A stretch of DNA of 64,000 nucleotides, taken from the NCBI GenBank assembly GCA_032622095.1, contig CP136061.1, forward strand, positions 81,876,324-81,940,323, given 5' to 3'. This document shows positions 34,379 to 45,838 of the stretch, one piece after another; the stretch's first letter is position 1, and every line of letters begins with the position of its first letter. This stretch comes from Siphonodentalium dalli (Eukaryota > Mollusca > Scaphopoda > Gadilida > Siphonodentaliidae). The position numbers and the translations under genes were made by a program. Below the pieces are notes generated by a model that was not told where the DNA came from, did no database searches, and was given only the letters and a program-made list of their open reading frames with translations.

Positions 34379-37300
34379 GGGACATGACAATCTGCGGGAT
34401 GGGATGGGATATGGGACAAAACGACAATCTGCGGGACAGAATTTCAAATTGCGTGGGACGGCCGATATCTCGAGGAATACAGGGCGTAGGGGGCTCATTT
34501 TGGTGTCTAACGAAAGGCCCACATTCGCCCTATCCACACATATTAACTCCGCCACTGACCGGACACCAGAAGTTGCATTATTTGATCGACAACTGACCTA
34601 ACATGGGGTGGAATTTGGGATAGCATGACAATCTGCGGGACGGGATTTTCAAATTGCGTGGGACGGCTGATATCTCGAGGAATACAGCGTGTAGAGGGCT
34701 CCTTTTGGTGTCTCACGAAAGGTCCACATTCGCCCTATCCACACATATTAACCCCGTCACTGACCGGACAACGGAAGTTACATTATTCGGTTGACAACTG
34801 ACCTAACATAAAATGCCACAAACACGAAAAACTGCGTTCGACATTAATGTTTAGAATTTAGATTTCTCGATGAATACGCTAGCAAACAACAAGTTTTGGG
34901 TATCAAATAACACAGTGGAATACTGTGCATTCGTTTTTGACTACAATATGGCTGTTTTAGTGCGAATATTGTAATGGCGAACACGCAAACACGCGCCGAT
35001 AAAACAGCTAAAAATAGACTCGATGTTACACAATTACAGGATCGATTTCAGCTGGTATATTCAATATAATGTGACGTATGGTATATCAAAATGTAGGATT
35101 AGACACAGGGAATGTTTTTTTTTAAATGGGTCCCACCAGGCGGTGAAATTGTTGCAGAAATTCGCTCCAAGATATTCTCACTTATTTTTATTTCAGTTGT
35201 GATTAAAACCCCAGATGCCGGAGCCCAGCGACTAAAAGCCAAGTTACAAAATAGATCAACTGGTTTGAACGAATGAATATGTCAATGGTAAGACTATTCA
35301 AAAGAATATTCAAATCAAATAGTGTTTATAGACTTAAAAACTTATGTGTCCACCATTCATATGCGGTGGAGGTTCTCATATTATCTGCCAGTCATACACG
35401 GGGGAGGTTCTCATATGAACATATTATCTGCCGGTCATACGCGGTGGAGGTTCATATTATCCGCCGGTCATACGCGAGGGAAGTTCTCATTTTATCCTCC
35501 GGTCATACGCGGGGGAGGTTCTGACATGAACATATTATCTGCCGGTCATATGCGGTGGAGGTTCATATTATCCACCGGTCATACGCGAGGGAGGTTCTCA
35601 TATTATCCTCTGGTCATACGTTGGGGAGGTCCTCATATGAACATATTATCCGCCGGTCATATCCTCCCTCGGGTGTGACCGGTGGATAATATGAGAACCT
35701 CCCTCGCATATGACCGGTGGATAATATGTTTATATGAGACCCTCCACCGCGTATGACCGGTGGATAATATGAACCTCCACCGCGTATGACCTGCAGATAA
35801 TATGTTCATATCAGAACCTCCCCCACCTATGACCGAAGGATAATATGAGAACTTCCCTCGCGTATGATCGGCGGATAATATGAACCTCCACCGCGTACGA
35901 CCGGCGGATAATATGTTCATATGAGAACCTCCACCACGTATGAACGGCGGATAATATGTTCATATGAGAACCTCCACTGCGTATGACCGGCGGATAATAT
36001 GTTCATATGAGAACCTCCCCTACGTATGACCGGTGGATAATATGAACCTCCACCGTGTATGACCGGCGGATAATATGTTCATATCAGAACCTCCCCCACA
36101 TATGACCGAAGGATAATATGAGAACTTCCCTCGCGTATGATCGGCGGATAATATGAACCTCCACCGCGTATGACCGGCGGATAATATGTTCATATGAGAA
36201 CCTCCCCAACGTATGACTGGAGGATAATATGAGAACCTCCCTCGCGTATGACCGGCGGATAATATGACCCTCCACCGCGTATGACCGGCGGATAATATGT
36301 TCATATGAGAACCTCCCCAACGTATGACCGGAGGATAATATAAGAACCTCCCTCGCGTATGACCGGCGGATAATATGAACCTCCACCGCGTATGACCGGC
36401 AGATAATATGTTCATATGAGAACCTCTCCAACTTATGACCGGAGGATAATATAAGAACCTCCTTCGCGTATGACCGGTGGATAATATGAGAACCTCCCTT
36501 GCATATGACCGGCGGATAATATGAACCTCCACCGCGTATGACCGGAGGATAATATGTTCATATCAGAACCTCACCCACATATGATCGGAGGATAATATGA
36601 GAACTTCCCTCGCGTATGACCGGAGGATAATATGAACCCCCACCGCATATGACCGGCGGATAATATGTTCATATGAGAACTTCCCTCGCGTATGATCGGC
36701 GGATAATATGAACCTCCACCGCGTATGACCGGCGGATAATATGTTCATATGAGAACCTCCCCAACGTATGACTGGAGGATAATATGAGAACCTCCCTCGC
36801 GTATGACCGGCGGATAATATGAACCTCCACCGCGTATGGCCGGCGGATAATATGTTCATATGAGAACCTCCCCAACGTATGACCGGAGGATAATATAAGA
36901 ACCTCCTTCGCGTATGACCGGTGGATAATATGAGAACCTCCCTCGCATATGACCGGCGGATAATATGAACCTCCACCGCGTATGACCGGAGGATAATATG
37001 TTCATATCAGAACCTCACCCACATATGATCGGAGGATAATATGAGAACTTCCCTCGCGTATGACCGGAGGATAATATGAACCTCCACCGCATATGACCGG
37101 CGGATAATATGTTCATATGAGAACTTCCACCGTGTATGACCGGTGGATAATATGAACCTCCACTGCGTATGACCGGCGAATAATATGTTCATATGAGAAC
37201 CTCCCCAATGTATGACCGGAGGATAATATGAGAACCTCCCTCGCGTATGACCGGCGGATAATATGAACCTCCACCGCGAATGACCGGCGGATAATATGTT

Positions 37301-39567
37301 CATATGAGAACCTCCCCAATGTATGACCGGGGGATAATATAAGAACCTCCCTCGCGTATGACCGGTGGATAATATGAGAACCTCCCTCGCATATGACCGG
37401 CGGATAATATGAACCTCCACCGCGTATGACCGGCGGATAATATATTCATATGAGAACCTCCCCAACGTATGACCGGAGGATAATATAAGAACCTCCCTCG
37501 CGTATGACCGGTGGATAATATGAGAACCTCCCTCGAGCATGACCGGCGGATAATATGAACCTCCACCGCGTATGACCGGCGGATAATATGTTCATATCAG
37601 AACCTCACCCACATATGATCGGAGGATAATATGAGAACTTCCCTCGCGTATGACCGGTGGATAATATGAACCTCCACCGCGTATGACCGGTGGATAATAT
37701 GTTCATATGAGAACCTCCACCGTGTATGACAAGTGGATAATATGAACCTCCACCCCGTATGACCGGCGAATAATATGTTCATATCAGAACCTCCCCCATG
37801 TATGACCGGAGGATAATATGAGAACCTCCCTCGCATATGACCGGCGGATAACATGAACCTCCACCGCGTATGACCGGCTAATAATATGTTCATATCAGAA
37901 CATCCCCCACGTATGACCGGAGGATAATATGAGAACCTCCCTCGCGTATGACCGGCGGATAATATGAACCTCCACCGCGTATGACCGGCAGATAATATGT
38001 TCATATGAGAACCTCCCCTATGTATGACCGGATGATAATATGAGAACCTCCCTCACGTATAACCGGTGGATCATATGAGAACCTCCCTCGCGTATGACCG
38101 ACAGTTAATATGTTCATATGAGAACCTCCACCGTGTATGACAAGTGGATAATATGAACCTCCACCCCGTATGACCGGCAGATAATATGTTCATATGAGAA
38201 CCTCCCCTATGTATGACCGGATGATAATATGAGAACCTCCCTCACGTATAACCGGTGGATAATATGAGAACCTCCCTCGCGTATGACCGACAGTTAATAT
38301 GTTCATATGAGAACCTCCCCATCGTATGACCGGAGGATAATATGAGAACCTCCCTCGCGTATGACCGGTGGATAATATGAACCTCCACCGCATATGACCG
38401 CCGGCAGATAATATGTTCATATCAGAACCTCCCCCGCGTATGACCGGAGGATAATAAGAAAACTTCCATCGCGTATGACCGGCGGATAATATGAACCTCC
38501 ACCGTGTATGACCGGCAGATAATATGTTCATATGAGAACCTCCCCCGCGTATTACTGGGAGATAATATGAGAACTTCACTGCATATATGAATGGTGGACA
38601 CATAAGTTTTTAAGTCTATAAACACTATTTGATTTGAATATTCTTTTGAATAGTTTTACCATTGACATATTCATTCGTTCAAACCAGTTGATCTATTTTG
38701 TAACTTGGCTTTTAGTCGCTGGGAACCGGCATCTGGGCTTTTAGTCACAACTGAAATAAAAATAAGTGCGAATATCTTGGAGCGAATTTCTGCAACAATT
38801 TCACCGCCTGGTGGACCCATTTGGAAAAAATACATTCCCTGTGCCTAATTCTACATTTTGATATACTATACGCCCCATTATATTGAATATACCGGCTGAA
38901 ATCGATCCTGTAATTGTAAACATCGAGTCTATTTTTATCTGTTTTATCGGAGCGTGTTTGCGTGTTCGCCATTACAATATTCGCACTAAAACAGCCATAT
39001 TGTAGCTAAAAACGAATGCACACTATTCCACTGCGTTATTTGATACCTAAAACTTGTTGTTTGCTAGTGTATTCATCGAGAAATCTAAATTCTAAACATT
39101 AATGTCGAACGCAGTTTTTCGTGTTTGTGGCATTTTATGTTAGGTCAGTTGTCGACCGGATAATGTAACTTCCGGTATCCGGTCAGTGGCGGGGTTAATA
39201 TGTGTGGATAGGGCGAATGTGGACCTTTCGTTAGACACCAAAAGTAGCCCTCTATGCGCTGTATTCCTCGAGCTATCGGCCGTCCCACGCAATTTGAAAA
39301 TCCTGTCCCGCAGATTGTCATGCTATCCGAAATTCCACCCCATGTTAGGTCAGTTGTCGATCAAATAATGCAACTTCTGGTGTTTGGTTAGTGACGGGGT
39401 TAATATGTGTGGATAGGGCGAACGTGGGCCTTTCGTTAGACACCAAAATGAGCCCCACACGCCCTGTATTCCTCGAGATATCCGCCGTCCCACGCAATTT
39501 GAAATTCTGTCCCGCAGATTGTCGTTTTGTCCCATATCCCATCCCATCCCGCAGATTGTCATGTCCC
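34379..39567. mobile_element. Foldback-type DNA element with long inverted arms and ~36-bp internal array (5189 bp)
   Basis: Both termini read GGGACATGACAATCTGCGGG inward. The unique arms (34379-35365 and 38580-39567) are inverted copies about 1 kb long, each with a ~210-bp internal direct duplication (CTGCGGGACAGAATTTCAAA...). The arms continue into a shared tandem repeat, GAACCTCCACCGCGTATGAC plus CGGCGGATAATATG, which runs about 330 bp from the left arm and about 2.9 kb from the right, switching orientation near 35672. An exact 8-bp duplication TAATGGCA flanks it. Long arms made partly of tandem repeats are the hallmark of Foldback-like elements. An 8-bp duplication fits hAT, P or Merlin superfamilies, so the source is undetermined. 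No transposase is encoded; all ORFs are array translations. Confidence 0.9.
35370..38590. repeat. Internal minisatellite of the foldback element, with higher-order structure
   Basis: Units of about 31-43 bp alternate between a short form (CTCCCTCGCGTATGACCGG) and a form followed by TTCATATGAGAA. A marker variant with CACCCACATATGATC recurs at about 36570, 37015 and 37605, so multi-unit blocks of about 440-590 bp have been copied. Orientation flips once at about 35672. Confidence 0.9.
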
Positions 39568-41043
39568 TAATGGCATCATAAAGTGGTTTATTTCAAACGT
39601 GAGATCGTGGTTAAACTTTTGTAGAAATACAATTATCCACAATGGCGGCTGCTAAGATAGAGTTGTCCTTCTTTGTACGTTTATGCTCTGAACGTTTTCG
39701 CGAGGATTTTCCCTAAAACTATCCGGCGGATGTGATAAGAAATTCGAAATAAAATGAATATTAATTGATAGGAACTTTTTTCTGACATGAGTGCTATTTT
39801 TTTATACCCCGGAATCAATATAAAGCTTTCTATGTGTCCTCGCGGTTAAAGTGATGTGAAACACTCCGATAGGGTGGTCAAATAGAAATGGAAAATATTC
39901 TTGCTCAGAGTAGTTATTTTTAGGAATGTTAATCCAAATTTACAACACACACACACCGTAATTCTGATATATTAATTAAATGCAATGACTCTCGATGGCG
40001 AAATCATTTGTGTTTGTTTATCGCCGATAGTTGCGTCCCGAATCCAGATGTAAATATTTACAATTGAGCTCAGTTCAGACGATGTTTTCTATGGAATGGT
40101 ATGGTCGATTTCTTTGAAATTTTCAGCGATCTTAGTATAATGCTACATTCCACAGGTAAGCATAGCGCCTGAGTACTACCTTATCACTTTCATACACCCG
40201 AACAAGTCCATAATATGTCTTTAATATATGTTATTTAAAACCCCGACATAAGTATAATAGGCACCGGGAACCTTTCGGGACAGTTTTAGGGCCTATTATT
40301 AGAGGTAGAACTCTATCTTGTTACAACCTCAATCAATGCCTAATTAAATATAACATTTTTTTTATTGAAGTGTTTTGTCAGTTACAATTAATTCTGGTTT
40401 GATCTAGACTACTTTCAAATGAATATGGACAGTTCAGTTTCTCAGAATGATGCAAAATGAATTATAACCTACAAAAGCCTCAAATAAATAAATACGACAT
40501 TTCTTCACATTCCGTGTAGGTGCGGGCAGCGGTAAGTCCTGCGTAGGGGACTGAACTATGCAAGGAGCTTGGAATATTATCTGTGTCGTTCTGAAGGAAT
40601 CAGGGAGCTAAATGTGTTCCAGAGTCGGGGAGCGAGTACACCGTGGAAGGTGAAGGTAACTGAAGAATGACCTTCACCTGATACATGTGACACGTTATTA
40701 AAGGATGACATCGTGTTTATTTTATTTGTACATCATATCTAAATAATTTAAACTGTTGAATTAATGGGGGAATGAATTTTTATGAGTGGGAAATTGATTT
40801 AACTAGTTGCTGTAGTTCTGGGTTTTTCCAGACCAAATTTGGCTGTGGGATAGCCCTGCCGTACACTTGGGGATTTATTTAAAAAGTAAACACATGAACT
40901 ATGATTTTTCTTGCATTTTCGTGATCAACTGGTGTCAATCTAGCTGGGTAAGTACCACTGGTATAGCCTGTAGGCTTCCATTCAGTGAATTCGGTCGAAA
41001 TGTTAACACTGTCGCCTATGGGAAAGGAAACCACGGAACCGGA
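39568..41043. repeat. End of intron 2, with a dispersed repeat shared with the window's right end
   Basis: The block 40360-40570 (GAAGTGTTTTGTCAGTTACA...CAGTTTCTCAGAATG...CATTCCGTGTAGG) recurs at about 62580-63120 and, inverted, at 63885-64000. No gene was seen. Confidence 0.6.
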
Positions 41044-41210
41044 CCTGGTGGATCCAAAATGGCCGCGAGTTAGTGATAGGGCATAAAGAGACGTATTGTG
41101 TTTAAATGGCCGGGAGTTAGTGATAGGGCATATAGAGACGTCTTCACTCTTGTGTTTAAATGGCCGGGAGTTAGTGATAGGGCATATAGAGACGTCTTGT
41201 GTTTGCATGG
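41044..41210. repeat. ~46-bp tandem repeat (AAATGGCCGGGAGTTAGTGA)
   Basis: Three units GGCCGGGAGTTAGTGATAGG plus GCATATAGAGACGTCTTGTG, just before the exon-3 acceptor array. Confidence 0.85.
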
Positions 41211-41229
41211 TTTGTCTTTTATATATTAT

Positions 41230-42296
41230 ACAGATTCGGCCGGAGGAATATATTCGCCAACTGTGACGATATTCGTATGGTGTTTGCATGGTTTATCGTT
41301 CATATTTTTCATAGCTTCGGCCGGAGGAATATCACAGAGGAGCTAGGACACACAGTAGCTGGGAGTACCAATTTTTCACGCTCGTGGTAAACACCACAGT
41401 TCCACTCGTGGTTAACCTAACATCCACTCGTGGTTAATCTAACATCCACTCGTGGTGAAAATATGGTACTCTCGGCTACAATGGGAGTATTCTATATATC
41501 TTTTATATTTTACACGGAGTCGGCCGGACAAATATCTTCGTCATGAATGTCGTCCTACATGCGGTGTTTGAATGGTTTATGTTTTATATTTTAGACAGAT
41601 TCGGCCGGAGGAATATTTTCGCCATGTGTGTCATTCTACAGTCGGTATTTGAATGCATATTTTTATATATATATATATATATTTTACACAGAATCGGCCG
41701 GAGGAATATCATCGCCATGTGTGTCGTCCCACATAAGGTATTTGAATGCATATTTTTATATATATATATATATTTTACACAGATTCGGCCGGAGGAATAT
41801 CATCGCCATGTGTGTCGTCCCACAGAAGGTATTTGAATGCATATTTTTTTATATATATATATTTTACACAGATTCGGCCGGAGGAATATCATCGCCATGT
41901 GTGTCGTCCCACAGAAGGTATTTGAATGCATATTTATATATATATATATATTTTACACAGATTCGGCCGGAGGAATATCATCGCCATGTGTGTCGTCCCA
42001 CGGAAGGTATTTTAATTCATATATTTATTTTTTTTACACAGATTCGACCGTCGATATAACTTCGCCATGTGTGTCGTCCCACATGCGGTGTTTGAATGGT
42101 TTAAGTTTTATATTTTACACATATTCGGCCGGAGGAATATTTTCGCCATCTGTATCATCCTATACAGACGGTATATGAATGCATATTTGTTTTTATATAT
42201 TTTACACAGATTCGGCCGGAGGAATATTTTCGCCATCTGTATCATCCTATACAGACGGTATTTGAATGCTATATTTTTTTTATATAATTTACACAG
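41230..42296 (+). repeat. Tandem array of exon-3 acceptor plus exon-3 start (decoy exon copies)
   Basis: About eleven units, mostly 85-88 bp in the later part, each with TATATTTTACACAG, then ATTCGGCCGGAGGAATAT and a coding-like stretch (FGRRNIIAMCVVPQKVFE against FGRRNIFAICVVLQTVFG in the real exon). The unit then dissolves into TTTGAATGCATATTTTTATA, which supplies the pyrimidine/AT tract of the next acceptor. One near copy at 42123 has lost the AG (CACAT), and one at 42042 is diverged (TTCGACCGTCGATA). The nearest intact decoy acceptor ends at 42209. Confidence 0.9.
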
Positions 42297-42445
42297 ATTC
42301 GGCCGGAGGAATATATTCGCCATCTGTGTCGTTCTACAGACGGTGTTTGGGTTGATCGCCGCGGCTTCCACTAACTCCTATCTCTTCTATGCATTCTACA
42401 CTCTGTTCGGAGCTGCAGAACCATACAGCGTCGTTTTCACATTTG
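42297..42445 (+). CDS. SLC22-like transporter, exon 3 (residues 165-213 plus split codons)
   Basis: Starts with the base completing R164 and then FGRRNIFAICVVLQTVFGLI, the right half of the MFS loop motif followed by TM3, and ends EPYSVVFTF plus one base of the next codon before donor GTTAGT. Both edges lie in tandem arrays: acceptor-side copies of period about 87 bp at 41230-42296 and donor-side copies of period 73 bp up to about 43345. This copy is chosen because it is the only one where the acceptor-side and donor-side parts are joined into one open exon whose phases match exons 2 and 4. Confidence 0.9.
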
Positions 42446-43345
42446 GTTAGTATTTAATGTACGGATGGCTACGCTCTGTTCGGAGCTGCAGAACCATACA
42501 GCGTCGTTTTCACATTTGGTTAGTATTTAATGTACGGATGGATACACTCTGTTCGGAGCTGCAGAACCATACAGCGTCGTTTTCACATTTGGTTAGTATT
42601 TAATGTACGGATGGCTACACTCTGTTCGGAGCTGCAGAACCATACAGCGTCGTTTTCACATTTGGTTAGTATCTAATGTACGGATGGATACACTCTGTTC
42701 GGAGCTGCAGAACCATACAGCGTCGTTTTCACATTTGGTTAGTATTTAATGTACGGATGGATACACTCTGTTCGGAGCTGCAGAACCATACAGCGTCGTT
42801 TTCATATTTGGTTAGTATTTAATGTACGGATGGCTACACTCTGTTCGGAGCTGCAGAACCATACGGCGTCGCTTTCACATTTGATTAGTATTTAATGTAC
42901 GGATGGCTACACTCTGTTCGGAGCTGCAGAACCATACAGCGTCGCTTTCACATTAGGTTAGTATTTAATGTACGGATGGCTACACTCTGTTCGGAGCTGC
43001 AGAACCATACAGCGTCGCTTTCACATTAGGTTAGTATTTAATGTACGGATGGCTACACTCTGTTCGGAGCTGCAGAACAACACAGCGTCGCTTTCACATT
43101 AGGTTAGTATTTAATGTACGGATGGATACACTCTGTTCGGAGCTGCAGAACCACACAGCGTCGCTTTCACATTAGGTTAGTATTTAATGTACGGATGGGC
43201 TACACTCTGTTCGGAGCTGCATAACCATACATCGTCGCTTTCACATTAGGTTAGTATTTAATGTACGGATGGGCTACACTCTGTTCGGAGCTGCAGAACC
43301 ATACAGCGTCGCTTTCACATTATGTTAGTATTAAAGGTACGGATG
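42396..43345 (+). repeat. Tandem array of exon-3 end plus donor, 73-bp units
   Basis: Thirteen units of CTACACTCTGTTCGGAGCTG plus CAGAACCATACAGCGTCG...TTGGTTAGTATTTAATGTACGG, the first being the true exon 3 end. Each unit codes YTLFGAAEPYSV.FT.G and retains the GTTAGT donor. Later copies change TTTCACATTTG to TTTCACATTAG. Read-through of the first donor meets GGT TAG at once. Confidence 0.95.
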
Positions 43346-43549
43346 GCCTTCGCGATGGGTATCTATCTCTATATACTGGTTGACCCCCGTTTGGGTATTA
43401 CCACTTGCGTTGGTGCAAGTGACTTGCGTCAGTGCAAGTGAGTAGGAAGTTGAGTGGATAGTAGTGATCACATTGCCAAGTTAAAATAATATGTACATAT
43501 CAAACCATGTAAAAAAACAAAGGTTGCTTTTGGTTTATGTTTGAAGCTG

Positions 43550-44185
43550 ATAAGCACTCCCCCTGAACTGGTCACGACCAAAGAGCTTGATAGGATCAGA
43601 CGGGAGTTGATTCCAAAGTATAGCCGTGCTTGGGAAGAATGAAAGTCTTAAAATAATTTGGCCCAGTGTGAACTCTACAATAAGTGTCATCGTTGCTATA
43701 TCTGAGTGGTTTATGGAGGTAATATGTAAAAGTGATATCTACTTGGTTATGGACTATTTTATTGAGGAGGGAAAATTTTGAGATGGTTCTTCTGTCCTCA
43801 AGGGGTTTCAGTTTTAATTCTTCCCTAATCTTTGACAGACTTGAGAATCTTGAAAAGTCATTAACATTCCAACTGATGGCCAGAGGGTCTGAACCCTAGG
43901 GTACCCCAGATATGACTAAGACCTCTGGGGATGCATCCACCTCCATGGCAACGACTTGAGTTCTGTTGTTGAGAAAGACTCTGATCCAGTTTAATGCGGT
44001 TTCACCAATGTCATATGTTTCGTGATGTTGGAAGCAATGATGTGCTCAGTTAGTTTACATATGATACATGTAAGGGTGATCGGTCTATAACTTGCCGGGT
44101 TTGTTTTATCACCCTTCTTGTATACAGAACCACGTTACCCTTTGTCCAGTCCTATGGGAGTACATCTCCCTCAAAGTCTTTTTAA
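43550..44185 (-). pseudogene. Jockey-like LINE reverse-transcriptase remnant in intron 3
   Basis: The minus strand from about 44185 reads DWTKGNVV, a frameshift, then KKGDKTNPASYRPITLTCII plus CKLTEHII, the classic LINE RT block (KKGDxxxxxNYRPISLT). After a gap it continues NWIRVFLNNRTQVVAMEVDA and near 43850 SRFSSLSKIREELKLKPLED plus RRTISKFSLLNKI, the RT thumb region. The catalytic YADD segment is missing and frames shift repeatedly, so it is dead. It lies antisense to the transporter gene. Confidence 0.75.
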
Positions 44186-44439
44186 ACGTCACTTTGGTTA
44201 AAAACCGCCATAAACAGAAAGAATATTATAATATAGACATACCTTGTTCTTATACCAATCATAAATGTCGCGTAAATAGCATGTTACCCCAAACTAATAA
44301 TTTTTAACAGTGTAGGCCATATCACGACGTTGTCAGAAAGACAAAAAAGTAGTTACTTTTACCGATAAATCATTCTACTGCCCATAGAGACCACCGACCT
44401 CCAGAAGGCAATTGGAAAACGGATAACTAAATTTATCAG

Positions 44440-44550
44440 GTAACTTTCGCTGTGCATGAATAGACAATCCGCCTCCATCGGTAATCGAACCATGCAGCTT
44501 TGGTCGCGGGTCGGCTGACATCGCTCGGCTATGTGTTCTTACTCACACGG
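44440..44550 (-). repeat. Probable tRNA-derived SINE fragment next to exon 4
   Basis: The minus strand reads ATAGCCGAGCGATGTCAGCC, then CGCGACC, then GGTTCGATTACCGATGGAGG, with good A-box (TAGCCGAGCG) and B-box (GGTTCGAT) matches about 32 bases apart, as in tRNA-headed SINEs. The tail is not recognisable. It ends about 35 bp before the exon 4 acceptor. Confidence 0.5.
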
Positions 44551-44583
44551 CTCACTCTCACAAGAGATAAATTTGTCTTGTAG

Positions 44584-44752
44584 CCACAGAACTGGTTGGA
44601 CGACAGTACCGCATGGCTACCGGGTTCTGTCTGCACATGGCGTTCAGCTTCGGGTGCATCGTGCTCGGTTTACTGGCCTACCTCATTCGAGACTGGCGCT
44701 ATCTCATGTACAGCATTGTGCTTCCAGGCATCCTGCTCTCATTCTCGTACTG
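44584..44752 (+). CDS. SLC22-like transporter, exon 4 (residues 214-270)
   Basis: Opens CC to complete Ala-214, then TELVGRQYRMATGFCLHMAF, covering the TM4-TM5 loop, TM5, the RDWRY turn and TM6 (SIVLPGILLSFSYW). The acceptor is AAATTTGTCTTGTAG and the donor is GTGAGTAAT, splitting the Trp-270 codon. ELVGRQYR corresponds to the conserved E-(F/W)-(V/T)-x-x-x-x-R element of SLC22 proteins. The 3' half and donor are repeated four more times downstream to about 45240. Confidence 0.92.
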
Positions 44753-45245
44753 GTGAGTAATATGGTACCCGGGATTTTGTTGGGGACGGGGTGTTACTGG
44801 TCCACCTCATCTGAGAGTGGCGCTATTTCATGTACAGCATTGTGCTTCCAGGCACCCTGCTCTAATTCTCATACTGGTGAGTAATATGGTTCCAGGGATT
44901 TTGTTGGGGAGGGGGTGTTACTGGCGCTATCTCATGTACAGTATTGTGCTTCCAGGCATCCTGCTCTCATTCTCATACTGGTGCGTAATATGGTACCCGG
45001 GGTTTTGTGGGGGGTGTTACTAGCCCACCTCATCTGAGAGTGGCGCTACATGATGTACAGCATTGTGCTTCCAGGTATCCTGCTCTCATTCTCATACTGG
45101 TGCGTAATATGGTACCCGGGAGTTTTGTTGGGGGGGGGGTGTTACTAGCACACCTCATATGAGTGTGGCGATATCTCATGTACATAATTGTGCTTCCAGG
45201 CATCCTGCTCTCTTTCTCATACTGGTGAGTAATATGGTACCCGGA
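44697..45245 (+). repeat. Tandem array of exon-4 end plus donor, ~105-128-bp units
   Basis: Five units, the first being the true exon: TGGCGCTATCTCATGTACAG plus CATTGTGCTTCCAGGCATCC, TCATACTGG, then donor GTGAGTAAT or GTGCGTAAT and GGTACCCGGG, a G-rich tract, and CACCTCATCTGAGAG. Every unit retains a GT donor. The coding-like part carries SIVLPGILLSFSYW with few changes. Confidence 0.92.
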
Positions 45246-45334
45246 ATATTTGTGTTTGGTGGCGGTCACGTACAGAAGAGAAAAATATAGGAACTTTTTC
45301 AGAATTACCCTATGATTTCTTCGTTATAAAAATA

Positions 45335-45838
45335 GATAACGACGATGTGTTGATTTGTGTAAGAAAATAAATTATTAGCCGACAAAACATCACTGAGAGC
45401 TAGATTTGTTAGTTGAATGTTGATCGATTTTTAACTATATGATAAGCTGGATGGTGGTGAATTTCGAAGAATCTATCCGACATGTTTCTTGAGCCGTTTC
45501 AATCTGGGTTTTTATGCTCTCTGGATACAATATTCGGTGGCCAAATTGTATTAAAATTAATGCAGTCGATAGAAATGGAATGGAGGACGCTTGTGATATT
45601 GATTGAAAGAGGAATCCTTCGCCGACACGTCCGTGCATGGCGACATCGATACCATTGCTCGGATAAAAGGGCTAAATTTTCCCGATTTCCGAGCGATGGT
45701 AAAACGGGGGATTTCCAATGTACCCCTTGTCCTAAATATGATACTATTAACGTAAAGCAGGCACGTATATAGTTTAGGCGTATAGGGCAGTGCAAAGGGG
45801 GTGGGCAGCGGAGGGAGTTACATGCCCTTGTGGTAATA
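45335..45838. mobile_element. Partial second copy of the 31.7-kb inverted-repeat element
   Basis: 45335-45400 matches 32140-32205 inverted (GATGTGTTGATTTGTGTAAG, AAATTATTAGCCGACAA). 45605-45838 matches the arm sequence, ending GGGCAGCGGAGGGAGTTACA plus TGCCCTTGTGG. Only one arm is present. Confidence 0.65.

Noticed and set aside
35273-38625. Many 65-177-codon frames rich in GHTRWRFILSAG
   Set aside because: They are array translations of the foldback element; frames occur on both strands according to array orientation.
41628-42178. Long frames across the exon-3 acceptor array as a separate gene
   Set aside because: They consist of exon-3-start copies alternating with AT-rich intron tract. 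No start context, donor or second domain is present.
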